Assembly: GCA_028023455.1 (NCBI GenBank)
Contig: JAQFVV010012402.1
Location: 9,902,292-9,966,291, forward strand
Direction: 5' to 3'
DNA: 64,000 nt
Source: Epiperipatus broadwayi
Lineage: Eukaryota; Onychophora; Udeonychophora; Euonychophora; Peripatidae
Position numbers and translations under genes: made by a program. Each line of letters begins with the position of its first letter. Position 1 is the stretch's first letter. Positions 12,330 through 22,375 of the stretch are shown piece after piece. The notes beneath the pieces were generated by a model. The model was not told the origin of the DNA and ran no database searches. It was given only the letters and a program-made list of their open reading frames with translations.

Positions 12330-12680
12330 CAGAGAAACCTGTTAGCTACTTTATTCTACATTCCCCAGTCCATCCCATTTCAACAACATAATCTTTGTCA
12401 ACTCTATGGACTTTATATCTAAACCCCCCTTATCTTTTCCCAAATCCAGCATAAAAACCAATAATCCACTTTCTGTATAATCACTTTTTTCATATTTATT
12501 CTTCCATAGCTCCATTATATGTGCCATTTCTGTTTTCAGCATTTACATTCAATTAACAGATGCCTAATATTTTCTATTCCTTCCTTACATAATTTACAGA
12601 CTAAATCATCCATATTTTTCCTTTTACATGTATATTCTCTTGTTCTAAAGATCCCGTTCGAGCCTTAAACAATAAACAAC
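12330..12680 (-). mobile_element. LINE fragment, RT C-terminal part
   Basis: Read on -, this fragment starts with FKARTGSLEQENIHVKGK and is followed by a frame-shifted zinc-finger-like CKLCKEG..NIRHLL..C segment, the C-terminal domain of a non-LTR retrotransposon. The SRTGS..KEYIHKWKN string at the right edge of the window (63,940-64,000) and the fragment near 44.1 kb belong to the same family. It is broken by stops and frameshifts. Its 5' end abuts a fold-back MITE. Confidence 0.65.
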
Positions 12681-12925
12681 TTTCCATACAATAGTGCCAC
12701 CCAATGCAAGTCATAGTGATCAATGAATGCTAGATTTGTTCATAAAATCTCCATCTAGTTCCTACTCATCCAATATCCCTGGACTAGTTTCTAGCTTGTG
12801 ACTTTCATCAATGAGAAACCTTCAATGTTTTGTACTTAGATCTGTGTATCAAATGGATCTCCTGCCCCAGCAGCCACCTTTTACCTATTTAGTTATACAG
12901 ATCTGAATTCAGTTCAATGTCTATA
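12672..12925. mobile_element. Fold-back MITE, family F1, copy 3 (diverged)
   Basis: Follows the family consensus from CTTTCCATACAATAGTGCCAC through CATCTAG, CCAATATCCC and GGCTAGTTTCTAG-like blocks to the CAGCAGCCACCTTTTA block also seen in copy 6. The right arm is missing or degraded. Confidence 0.7.
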
Positions 12926-12929
12926 CAAT

Positions 12930-13240
12930 ATGATGACTTTTGTTTTTTAATAACCATAGTCACTATTGTCTTATGGGCAGGATTAGAATTAGACTACTCA
13001 AACATGACATGATCATTATTTCCTATGCTTACATAAACTGTTAAAATAGCAAATCTCCATACTGTAGTGCCACCTACTGATTATTATGGCTTGCACCAGA
13101 TAGCACTACTTTGCAGAATTTGCTACTATTTAAACAGCTTGTGTAAGCATATGAAATGGTGATTATGTGATGTTTGAGTGATTGAATGCCAATCCTGCCC
13201 ATATGATGATGGTGTCTATGGTTATTAAAGCACCAAAGTT
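12930..13240. mobile_element. Near-perfect 300-bp palindrome, F1-related
   Basis: Left arm (about 12,945-13,085) and right arm (about 13,095-13,235) are inverted copies. TAATAACCATAG pairs with CTATGGTTATTA at the outer ends, and TGGGCAGGATT with AATCCTGCCC further in. The inner parts (CTCCATACTGTAGTGCC) are the F1 arm sequence. The element is therefore a longer-armed relative of the F1 MITEs. Confidence 0.8.
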
Positions 13241-13269
13241 ATCTTAATTATAGATATTGAACTAAATTC

Positions 13270-14310
13270 ACATTTGTATGATTATAGAAACAAAAGTCAA
13301 ATTGAAAACATTGTGTTTACATTTGGGCTCCTAGCTCTGTCTTTTTTTGCAAACTCCAGCTTTTTTTCTTTCATTTCCAACATCATAACCAAATTTATCC
13401 ATCACTTATCTTTCAATCATTTATCAATTTTAGTATTAAAATATCCCGTGATAATTTTAAAATGTTGAACTGATCCAAAATACATTATACACTCATATAA
13501 AGATCCTCTATTTCATCACAATGAAAACTTTGGGGACTTGATTCCGAATTATTTATATTTGGTATCTTTAGTTAATTTGAATAACTAATTTTTTCAGTCT
13601 ATTTGGTAGACCAACAATTCTGATAATGTTGTTCTTTTTATTTACAATGAATTCCATACCATTCCTCCCAATATTTGTGTGTTTGTAATAAAGTACAAAT
13701 CCACTTTTTAAATTAATTGTCTCTTTACCTTCTAACTTCACAAAGTCCTATAATATCATTTAACATAGACATGTTTTTTTTCCAATTCATGCAATTTTTT
13801 CTTAATGTGAAAATGATGTGCAGTTTTAGGTATTAAAAATTTATTGAATTATATCTTGGATCTACAATTGCATAATTCTTAGTATCCTTTGTCTTCAACC
13901 ATCAACTGCTACTTTGGTCAACACTTTACAATTTCCTGGAAATAAGGGCCATAATTTAGTTTTGTCTTTAATGATTGTAAGTATCTGTTTAAAAAAAAAT
14001 CACATACACATTCTTCATATTTTCAAAGAAACTCAAATGATATTTCAGTTAAGAATTATCAGACAAGTGAGAAAAAAGACCATGCTGTTTCTTGATTCTA
14101 AAGTAAGAATAACAAGCTAGTATATTCACTGTGCTGCCTAAGGCACATTGGCAAACATCTCATCCATATTACTATATGAATAATCATATAATAATAAATA
14201 TTGCAATGACAAGGGTGCATGAAATCGACATTATGAATTTATTCTGCTTGGTTCTTTTAAAGGCTCAAAGAGGATCATTTAACAGCAAACTCTTTTTTGT
14301 AGCAATTAAA
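13270..14310 (-). mobile_element. RTE-type LINE, 5' part, copy 1
   Basis: On -, this DNA is collinear with the 5' region and endonuclease start of the RTE-like copy at 35.5-36.45 kb (+), and with the copy at 15.9-16.8 kb (-). Shared landmarks are TTAACAGCAAACTC at the 5' end, ATTGCAATGACAAG, TTTCAGTTAAGA and CTTTCAATCATTTATCAATT. The frame is destroyed by many stops. The 5' terminus is near 14,300 and the fragment ends within the endonuclease region. Confidence 0.65.
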
Positions 14311-14454
14311 TGATTAATGGATGGCAAATATATATAATTGTACTCTTGAAATGAAATTAGACAATGTAACAGAAATAATTGTGATATCATTAGGACATGG
14401 AAACAATCAAAAGAATTAATTGGAGACTTATTCTGTAAAGTAATATGAGTAATC
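14311..14454. other. Spacer between LINE copies
   Basis: AT-rich and with no recognised content. It may be decayed RT sequence of the LINE copy to its right. Confidence 0.4.
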
Positions 14455-16830
14455 ATCTGATATCATTATTATTTAATATATAGTCATGCCAGCAGTTTTT
14501 CATTTGTTTTTTTGAGGATGTCAATAATAATTCCATAATTTCCTGGAGTTTTCCCTTTCTATATAAATTTAATTATATGCCACACTTTTTCATTTAAAAT
14601 ATTTAAGTGAGATTGCGCTTTACGCAAAAAAGTGAAGCTTGTCTAAATCTTATTACAAAGTTTTATGGCTTAGCGCTTTCAGGGATTTTGAGTCTCCATA
14701 ATCATAGCCTACTTTTAACTGAAGTTTAGCTGTGGTTTATGTAAAATTTTATGCAAATTTTATAACTGCCATTTTCTGGAGATTGCAAAGCACGATTCCT
14801 TCCGGTTTATTGCACAATTGTCATTTGCAATAAAACACACCTCTTTAATTTTTCATTTCACATCATTGCGTTCAGTGCACAAAATTTGCATAAAATTTTA
14901 CATAAACCACAGCTAAACTTCAGTTAAAAGTAGGCTATGATTATGGAGACTCAAAATTCCTGAAAGCGCTAAGCCATAAAACTTTGTAATAAGATTTAGA
15001 CAAGCTTCACTTTTTTGCGTAAAGTGCAATCTCACTTAATTACTAATCAAAGGTGAAGTAAAAACTATTATTTTATTTAAAATATTTGGCAATTCAGAAA
15101 ATATAATTGTAGAATAATTTTGTTTTGTTGTTATTTATTACTATATAATTTTTTGAAATTTTTTTCTACACATTTAATGATGCTGTCCTCTTTTTAATAA
15201 GGTTCCATCTCTTCTTCTTACTGCTGAAGTAACTTTCTTTTAAATTTCAATATATTGTTTTATTCTTTTGAGATTACTTTTTTTATAGCTTTTCTTGCCA
15301 ATTCACAATTATATATTTTTATCAATTTTTTTTTGTACCATTTTACCTGATACAATTCATTGATTTTTAAATGTTTTCACATTCCTTTTTCTTTAACTGT
15401 CTTTATTTGAAAAATTTCTGCTAAACTGCTATTTTTTTGTTATAGTTATCTGTGCAATAGTTTTCAGTTAAATATCAGTTGTCTTCTTATTGATTTCAGA
15501 CAACTCTGAACTAATTTCATATTTTAAAATGAATGCAAGTTTTAATTTAAATTCATTGAAATATTTTTGAAAGTTAAGAATATCAATTTGATGCTTTTTT
15601 TTTATTAATTCCTTATCTCTGTAGTTCTCATTAACATGTATCTTACATCTCACTAATCAGTTATTTTCTATGTTAAATCTATAAGAACATTATAATCTTA
15701 AAATATGTATATACTATTAATTAAATAGAATCTAATTCTGTTATATCATTTGAATGCATTTATGCCCAATTAATATTTTTCTCCCAAAAAAGGAAATAAT
15801 AATTCACAGGGGTTTTTTTTTTTTCCTGAAATTTTTTAAAATCATATACTCTCCCATTTATTTCTCCTTAATCAAATTTATCCAAAATACATTCATTTTT
15901 TAATTTTCTAATTCTAAAACTTTCGATGGTAATTTAAAATGCTGTTTAAAATATGATTAAAAATATTTTGTACATCAATATAAAGATCTTCTATTTCTTC
16001 ATCACAATGAAAATATATGCATTTTGGTATTTCCTTTCAATTGAATAAGTAAGATTGTCATTTTGTCTGATATATTTTTAATATCCATAACATTGTTTTT
16101 CTACTTTTTATTTATAATAAAAAGATTATCCACTTACTCAATAATGTTTCTGTAATGTAATTTTCCACTCCTTTACAAGATGTTAAAAGCAGATAGAAAC
16201 CAGTCTCTACTTGCATGAGAATGATGTAGAGAAAATCATACTATAGAAATATTATTCATTAAATTCTTTTTCCAGTTTATGCAATCATTATTCATTTGAA
16301 AATGATCTGCAGTTATAGATAGCTTTATAAATAAAATGTCATCATCGAAAGGCTGTTTGGCCCACAATAATAAGATGATTCTCACTACCATCTAATTTCA
16401 TTTATCAACTAATATCTGGCTGATGATTTTATAACTTCCTTGAAATCATATACATTTTAAATTAACAGTCACACATGTGTATATAGTAAATGTGTCTGTC
16501 ATGATTGTATAAAAAGATAATTTCTCTACACATACTGTTTTTCAGAAACCTCCTAATTGATGTGCAATTTATGAATTATAAGGCAAGAGGAAATCATATG
16601 ATGTTTTTTTGACTTAAAGCAAAAGCCAGAAAACTCATCAGATTTGCTAATGCATGATGATGAGCAGATTATCCATGTTTCTTTTTTTATTATATGAACA
16701 ATCACATAGTAATAACAGATGTAATGACAACAATAAATGAATTGGACACTTGAATTTATCTTGCCTAATTTTTTTAAGATCTCAAAGATTCTCTTTCCAG
16801 TTAACAGAAAACTTCTTTCTTCATTTATAG
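14455..16830 (-). mobile_element. RTE-type LINE copy 2, split by a MITE
   Basis: Read on - from about 16,820, it shows the same 5' region as copies 1 and 3 and then decayed endonuclease sequence. Next comes a linker matching DGT..KEDSIIKCVE..KKLY near 15,080-15,250. After the inserted palindrome come GKTPGN.GIIIDILKK residues (about 14,470-14,560), the start of the RT domain (usual form NGKAPG.DGI). Many stops make it a dead copy. The order 5' region, endonuclease, linker, RT is that of a single-ORF RTE element. Confidence 0.65.
14603..15039. mobile_element. Palindromic MITE with TTAA target duplication
   Basis: Arms of about 154 bp, 14,607-14,760 and 14,882-15,035, are near-perfect inverted repeats that begin GTGAGATTGC. 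A central part of about 120 bp separates them. TTAA flanks both ends (14,603-14,606 and 15,036-15,039). The element interrupts a LINE: endonuclease-linker sequence lies on one side and RT sequence on the other. TTAA duplication is typical of the piggyBac superfamily, but the terminal bases are not the usual piggyBac CCC start, so the superfamily is open. Confidence 0.88.
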
Positions 16831-17412
16831 ATATACATGTTAAAAATTATATGTTTGAGTATAAATAAATTGTAAAAATGGAAAAATATAAAATAATACA
16901 AAAATAGTTTATTGTGCATTTCTATATATAAATAAAAAATAATATAATACAAACTGTTTTACAATTCTGAAGAAGGCTATTAGGTAGTTAAAACTGTCAA
17001 TTTAATAAAAGCATTGAGAAAAGTGCAAAAAAGAAATGAATTTTTTTTAGAAATTTATTTAATAAATTAATGAAAAAATATTGAATATCTTATCAGAGAA
17101 ATAAAATGTTAAAATTATCAAACATTTTATTGCTTTATAAGTGTATAAAAAGTACAGATTTGATTTGAATGAAGAATTAAAAAATAAACAGCTTTCACTT
17201 TAAACATTGATTAAAAAGATTCTACAGGATAAGGCTATATAATTGACAAAAAGGGATACAAAGAAGTTTTTTTTATGTATTTTACATGATTTAAATTTTA
17301 TGATTGAGTTATATTCCAGGAAATGTTGAATAGATATTTTTAAAATAATTAGATTTAATACAGATAAACCTATTACAGAAGAATTAATGAGAAAATCAGA
17401 AGATAAATAAAT
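16831..17412. other. AT-rich intergenic DNA, weak Penelope-like tail
   Basis: No gene is seen. Around 16,960-17,030 the string CTGAAGAAGGCTATTAGGTA followed by AAAACTGTC and AATAAAAGC resembles the 3' ends often seen in Penelope-like elements. This is a weak resemblance only. Confidence 0.35.
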
Positions 17413-17413
17413 A

Positions 17414-17548
17414 TAGAATCACAGTTTTTTTTTTTTTCATGTGTCAAAGCATCAGCCGGGAAGTGAACCCGCAAACCCTGGATAACTGCTTATAAGGCAG
17501 TTGAGCTGACCACTCGACCACCAGCGCTTGACTAGAATCACAGTTTTT
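17414..17548 (-). mobile_element. tRNA-derived SINE with 16-bp target duplication
   Basis: TAGAATCACAGTTTTT flanks the element at 17,414-17,429 and 17,533-17,548. On -, the body reads as a tRNA-like molecule. An A-box-like GTGGTCGAGTGGTCAGC comes first. A perfect 6-bp anticodon stem (AACTGC/GCAGTT) follows, with loop CTTATAA (anticodon position UAU). A B-box GGGTTCACTTCCC, a short tail GACACATG and a poly(A) run complete it. The acceptor stem is badly paired, so it is not a working tRNA. The poly(A) and target duplication show LINE-type mobilisation. Confidence 0.88.
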
Positions 17549-18007
17549 AGATGAAATAAAATATGAATTTATGCAACTGTTGCTTAGCATTAATAAATTA
17601 AGTAAAACTTTACAAAGTCTCATAGCAAATCTCAGTCAGCATTTAAGATAATTTTTACACTAAATAGTTTTATAAAATTATAATAAACTACTCATTAAAT
17701 ATTAATAAAAATGACATTCCAATGCAATATAAAAAATCAAAACACAAAAAATTATTTGCAATTTAAGAAGCTGAACCCACATAACAATAATTCTAAAAAT
17801 TAATTTCTAAAACAGACAAAACATATGTTTAATTGAGAAGTGATTTACATATATTTTTGGTTTTCATTATACTTCAGCACTATAAAATTATAAAGATAAA
17901 TGTAGAACACTATACAGATCTAAATATTATTTTATAGGATAGCGAAGATTATTATATATATTGTGTAAATTAATACCAAAGATTTTTTTTCTCCCCATTT
18001 CTGGGTG
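17549..18007. other. AT-rich intergenic DNA, no gene seen
   Basis: Nothing recognised in this stretch. Confidence 0.5.
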
Positions 18008-18393
18008 TATGTAATATTCACATAAATGTTCTGGGTATTTATACAGAAAAGATAGTTTGTATGTTTTAAAATTTAGCTTTTATTCATGCTTAGCATGCTT
18101 TCGTAAATATATCATAGCTCTTCTTTAGTGTTCAAAGCTTGTATGTATACTTGATAAATATTTTAATATTTAAATTTACTTGTTTAAAATTCAAAAATAT
18201 TTCAATTCAATCAAAGAGCCCACTTTTTTGAGATGGGGATGTTTGGGTCTTTTTTGTTTATAGAAAATCGATCTTTAGTTATTGCCCAAACCTCTTTAAT
18301 TTTTCATTTTTTATCTTTCCTTCCATTATAAACAATTTCAGTTTTCATTATCTATAAATATTGAGGAACATTTGTTGCATTTCTTTGTTTTAT
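18008..18393 (+). repeat. Left arm of a long inverted repeat
   Basis: Matches the complement of 21,357-21,784 over most of its length. Landmarks are AATATTCACATAAATGTTCTGG, ATTCATGCTTAGCATGCTTTCG, ATCGATCTTTAG and CCCAAACCTCTTTAATTTT, described here only by short parts. The loop between the arms received the LTR element at 18,534-21,351. The arms have diverged by small indels, so the inverted repeat is older than the LTR insertion. Confidence 0.8.
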
Positions 18394-18533
18394 TGTATGA
18401 ATATCTATCTTGGGCTAATCTTGTTGCAAGATTAACCCTCAATTTCCCAAAATATGCAAGATTACACATAACTCTGATTGCATTTGTGTAGATGATTTCA
18501 ACAAGATTGACCCAGCATAGATATTTATACAAT

Positions 18534-19086
18534 TGTAATGTCTTCACCCCTAAGTTTTTCAGAGGGGGAGAAAATACTTACAATCCAATCGATAACATAA
18601 ATGAGTACAAAGAATTATAGCTAAAATATATGAAACTCGGCTGCAACAACTCTTAACCATTGTGCCGCAAATAGCTCTTAACAGCTTTACGTATCCAACT
18701 TCTTCTGTTAACAAAACTGTAACAAGTGCCTGATGTTTTCCTCTAGCAGTTTATATATCCCTCTGAGTTCTTTTGTTAAGTCTTATCTGCTACATTCCGA
18801 AATCTTAATTGCGTGTTTTCCAACTCCGTTTTGATTGTTCTTAACTTTAATTAGTTATTTTTATCTCTGATAAAAATAATCCCCACAACTTGTTTTTAAT
18901 TATAATTATTTCCATTATAATTAGTTATTTTTATTTTCAATTAAAAATAAATCCCCACAGCTTGTTTTCAATTATAATTATTTTCCATTATAATTATTTT
19001 TACTTTCAACTAAAATAAGCGAAAACTTCTGGAGTAAATTGTCTCTAGTAAACTCGCTGTTTATTTCTCAACAAACGAATACAACA
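18534..19086 (-). repeat. 3' LTR of the compact LTR element
   Basis: 553 bp with TG...CA ends on -. It is preceded in element orientation by the polypurine tract at 19,087-19,103. It is near identical to 20,815-21,351, which implies a fairly recent insertion. Confidence 0.93.
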
Positions 19087-19221
19087 CTTCCTCCCCTCAC
19101 TCCAGAAGTTAGAGTTTATTTATGTTACACATAATCATCTAATCTGCGTAGTTTTCTTTTATCCCATACAGGTCTGGGTGATTTCTCTTTTTCAGCTTGG
19201 AGAAACACTTGATTTTCCCGA

Positions 19222-19905
19222 TTAATCAATATAACCTTGAAATTTGTGTAAACTCTTCTTTTTCCTCGCTGCTTTGAGTGCTTTTTTCTCCTGCTTGGAG
19301 AAACTCTGGGTTTTTTCCCGTTCCTCGGTTTTTGTCTCTGGCAGCTCACTGTCCCACGATTGCTGCTCTTCCAAAAAATCCTTGAAAGTATCTGTTTCAC
19401 TTTCACCTTCGGCCATCCTTTCTTGTAGTTCCATTTGTTCGGATAATTCTGACATGGCGAGTTCACTTTTTAAATCTTCATTCGATCTTTCAAAACTCTG
19501 ACATTCTGAAAATTTGCTTTGTAATTTTTCACTAAGTTCTGAATTTTGTTGTTCAAGTTCTTCTTTTAATTTATTTAATTCATAAACATCCAGATTTAAT
19601 TTGTGCACTTCTTTTGATAGTTCTTTAGTCGTCTTTTCATATTGTCGACTAGCAATGCTCGTATTGGTTACACTACATTCTAATTCTGTTACTTGTTGTC
19701 TAGAAGTCTTCAATCTTACTTGAAATTCTTTCAGTTCATTTTGTAATTTGGAATTATAACTTTTCAGTTTTTGTAACTGCAAGTTGAGTTGTAGCTCAGA
19801 TTGCATCTTTTTCTGAAGCATGATAGCTAATTCTTGGTTCCTTGACTCCAATTCTTGTAGTTTAGTGATCTCTCTTTGTCTTTGCGAAATGGTCCTATCT
19901 CTCAT
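19222..19905 (-). CDS. Coiled-coil protein of the LTR element (ORF2)
   Basis: 227 aa, unbroken, and lying where pol should be. Residues about 5-170 are rich in Glu, Lys, Gln, Leu and Ser with heptad-like spacing (for example LQELESRNQELA and LNKLKEELEQQNSEL), predicting a long coiled coil. Residues about 165-200 are acidic, and the C-terminus is basic (KQEKKALKAARKKKS). There is no signal peptide, membrane segment or enzyme motif. I do not recognise the family. The frame stays open upstream to about 20,008. It overlaps the second zinc knuckle in the +1 frame across an A7 run near 19,995-20,001, so a Gag fusion by frameshifting is possible but inferred. Being intact beside a damaged gag suggests either recent insertion or retained use. 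Confidence 0.75.
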   Translation of the reverse strand: MRDRTISQRQREITKLQELESRNQELAIMLQKKMQSELQLNLQLQKLKSYNSKLQNELKEFQVRLKTSRQQVTELECSVTNTSIASRQYEKTTKELSKEVHKLNLDVYELNKLKEELEQQNSELSEKLQSKFSECQSFERSNEDLKSELAMSELSEQMELQERMAEGESETDTFKDFLEEQQSWDSELPETKTEEREKTQSFSKQEKKALKAARKKKSLHKFQGYID

Positions 19906-19989
19906 GGCAATTCTTTGCCCCTTAGTTGATACATAGTTAATGGTATATGTTGTACCATCTGTATCTGGATTACATTTTGTTTGTCGTGG

Positions 19990-20723
19990 TTTTTTTGCAT
20001 ACAGTTGCTAAATGCCCTTTAAATCCGCAGTTAAAACAGTTTTCTCCATTTACAATTTTTCGATAAATGGCCAGTTTTCCCACAGCAGAAACATTTCACT
20101 GTTAACATTTTCTCTCTGTTAGATTTTCATTCTTTGGCTGCTGACTTCGATCTGTTTTATAAACTGCCATCTTTCTGGTCTCTTCTGAGTTGTTTCTAAA
20201 AGCTAGGGCTTGCTCAATTACTGCTTCATATGCTATTCCTTTTTTAATAGCCACTTCGTATGATAAGTCACTTTCCGTTAACAATGTCTGTCACAATCTT
20301 TCATCGTACATTCCCCACAATAATTGATCCAGCAAAGCTTGTTCTAAAAATTCGCCATAATCACAGTTTTTTGCCAACTGTTTTAATACTATATCATAGT
20401 CTTTAATTTTTTCCTCCCTGGCTTGCTTTCTATTTCTCAAAGTTAATCTAGCTACGTGTCTAGACGGCTTCGGACTAAAATAGTCTGTTAATTTTTTAAC
20501 TATATCTTCAAACTGTACTCCATCAATTATCGGTCCGTCCCATAATTTATTAACAATTTCTATGACTTTGCATCCTCCTAAACATAAAAGTGCGACCACT
20601 TTTTTTTCATTATTTTTTATCCCATTTAACTTGGAAAAAAGTTTCCAATTGCATTATATAGAGAGGCCATTCCTCGGCATTTTCAATACTAAATTCAGGA
20701 ATACTGCTTTGTCCTAATGACAT
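19990..20723 (-). pseudogene. gag of the compact LTR element (broken)
   Basis: Starts at the ATG at 20,721-20,723 (MSLGQSSIPEF, then a W..YI.QLETFF capsid-type segment). A one-base shift in an A/T run near 20,630 and a TGA near 20,292 interrupt it. The middle part (20,291-20,599) holds the Ty3/gypsy capsid pattern: F..IV..L..YF.PKPS, then R.QA.EEKI.DY, then CDYGEFL..AL.D.L..GM. Two CCHC zinc knuckles follow (CFCCGKTGHLSKNC and CFNCGFKGHLATVC, both C-X2-C-X4-H-X4-C), separated by another one-base shift. Gag would package the element's RNA. This copy could not make a continuous Gag unless the shifts are programmed. Confidence 0.85.
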
Positions 20724-20800
20724 TTTACTTGTTTCCAATAGTATCGGTTGACTTTCTCGTCTGGCTTATTCTTTCAAGTTTCACTAGGTTCGAAAATTTA

Positions 20801-20811
20801 GACTGTGCCAA
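20801..20811 (-). other. Primer-binding site of the compact LTR element
   Basis: TTGGCACAGTC on - begins 3 bases inside the 5' LTR. A TGG start is expected for pairing with a tRNA ending in CCA. The gypsy element at 22.8-28.6 kb has the similar TTGGCACAACC, hinting at related primer tRNAs. Confidence 0.7.
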
Positions 20812-20814
20812 TCT

Positions 20815-21351
20815 TGTAATATCTTCGCTCCTAAGTTTTTCAGAGGGAGAGAAAAACACTTGCAATCTGATCAATAACATAAACTAGTACAAAGAATTAT
20901 AGCTAAAATATATGAAACTCAGTTGCAACAACTCTTAACCGTTGTGCCGCAAATAGCTCTTAATAGCCTTACGTATCCAACTTCTTCTGTTAAGAAAACT
21001 TTAACAAGTGCCGATGTTTTCCTCTAGCAGTTTATATATCCCTCTGAGTTCTTTTGTTAAGTCTTATCTGCTACATTCCGAAATCTTAATCGCGTGTTTT
21101 CCAACTCCGTTTTGATTGTTCTTAACTTTAATTAGTTATTTTTATCTCTGATAAAAATAATACCCACAACTTGTTTTTAATTATAATTATTTCCATTATA
21201 ATTAGTTATTTTTATTTTCAATTAAAAATAAATCCCCACAGCTTGTTTTCAATTATAATTATTTTTACTTTCAACTAAAATAAGCAAAAACTTCTGGAGT
21301 AAATTGTCTCGAGTAAACTCGCTGTTTATTTCTCAACAAACGAATACAACA
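20815..21351 (-). repeat. 5' LTR of the compact LTR element
   Basis: 537 bp with TG...CA ends on -. It carries the same blocks as the 3' LTR but lacks a 16-bp AT-rich duplication. A transcription start would lie within it. No single TATA box stands out in the AT-rich sequence. Confidence 0.93.
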
Positions 21352-21356
21352 ACAAT

Positions 21357-21784
21357 AAAGCAATGAATATTCCTCAATATTTATAGACTATGAATAAAAT
21401 TCTGGCCATAAATTCAATTTGTCTAGAGCTGGAATTAATTGCACTGGGAAGGAAGATAAAAAAACCCCTGAAAATTAAAGAGGTTTGGGCAGTAGCTAAA
21501 GATCGATTTTTATAAACAAAAAAGACACCAGCATCCCATCTCAAAGAAGAAGGCTCTTTGATGGAATTGAAATATCTTTGAATATTAAAGAAATTTAGAT
21601 AATTTTAAATATTAAAATATTTATCAAGTATACATATAAGCTTTAAACACTAAAGTGAAAGAGCTATGAAAATGATATGCTCTGTATCGAAAGCATGCTA
21701 AGCATGAATAAAAGCCAAATTTTAAAACATATGGACTACTTTTTCTGTATAATGCCCAGAACATTTATGTGAATATTACATGTA
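21357..21784 (-). repeat. Right arm of the long inverted repeat
   Basis: Complement of 18,008-18,393 with small indels. It begins directly after the right ACAAT duplication of the LTR element, so the LTR insertion lies in the loop, close to the right arm. Confidence 0.8.
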
Positions 21785-22107
21785 TTGTGATAATTTATCT
21801 CTTGCAAACCTTCTTTCAATATTTAAATATTATAAATAAAATTTATGACCTTTCCTACAAATTTATTTATAGATTTAATCATTTAAACAATTCCTATTTT
21901 TACTGCTCCAAACAAAGAAAAGCTTTTTAAAATTAAAACCTACCCCTAGATTATAATGTCTCAACAGAGGTTTAATGTAGCTTTGTTATGAAATGAATTT
22001 GTCACACTAGTTTTTGAAAAAAAAAACATTTAAAAAACTTAACTATTGATAAACCAGTGTATGGAGAGATTTGACTCTGTGCTAATTACTGATTCTGAAG
22101 AAACAAA
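21785..22107. other. AT-rich intergenic DNA, no gene seen
   Basis: Nothing recognised in this stretch. Confidence 0.5.
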
Positions 22108-22375
22108 TATACAGAGGCAAAACTCTCCATACAGTAGTGCCATTCAGTGCAAGTCAGAGTGATCAATTGATGCAGGAAAGTTTGTGCATAAAATCCTTAT
22201 CTTTGAATCGGAGAGCACTGCACCTAGATTTTAGGTTCTATGCACAAACTTTCCTGCATCCATTGATTACTCTGACTTGCACTGGAGTGGCTCTAATGTA
22301 TTGGAGAATTTTGCCTCTGTGTAAACAGTTTGTGTAAGCATAAAGAATGGTGATCATGTGTTATTTAGTGGATTA
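22108..22375. mobile_element. Fold-back MITE, family F1, copy 4
   Basis: Left arm from GAGGCAAAACTCTCCATACAG and right arm ending in GGAGAATTTTGCCTC are inverted copies. The centre is shortened and joined at GAGAGCACTGCACCTAGA, a block also seen in copy 6. The right outer flank (GTAAGCATAAAGAATGGTGATCATGTG, split across two blocks) matches the family's outer sequence. The ORF at 22,137 lies in the palindrome and is not a gene. Confidence 0.85.

Larger units (their letters stand above)
18529..21356 (-). mobile_element. Compact LTR element with gag and coiled-coil ORF, no pol
   Basis: A complete LTR element on -, with 5-bp target duplications ACAAT at 18,529-18,533 and 21,352-21,356. The LTRs are 553 and 537 bp and nearly identical apart from a 16-bp indel. 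In element orientation they run from TGTTGTATTCG to TGTAATRTCTTC's complement, ending in CA. The internal part is only about 1.73 kb. It has a primer-binding site starting TTGGCACAGTC 3 bases after the 5' LTR, a gag with two CCHC knuckles, a 227-aa coiled-coil ORF and a purine tract GAGGGGAGGAAG before the 3' LTR. There are no protease, RT, RNase H or integrase motifs, so movement would depend on enzymes from another element. Confidence 0.93.

Noticed and set aside
17430-17532. Functional tRNA-Ile (UAU)
   Set aside because: The acceptor stem is mispaired and the copy has a poly(A) tail and target duplication, so it is a SINE.
19244-19501. ORFs overlapping the coiled-coil ORF on + and in another frame on -
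   Set aside because: They are shadows of the 227-aa ORF, with low-complexity Ser/Lys content.
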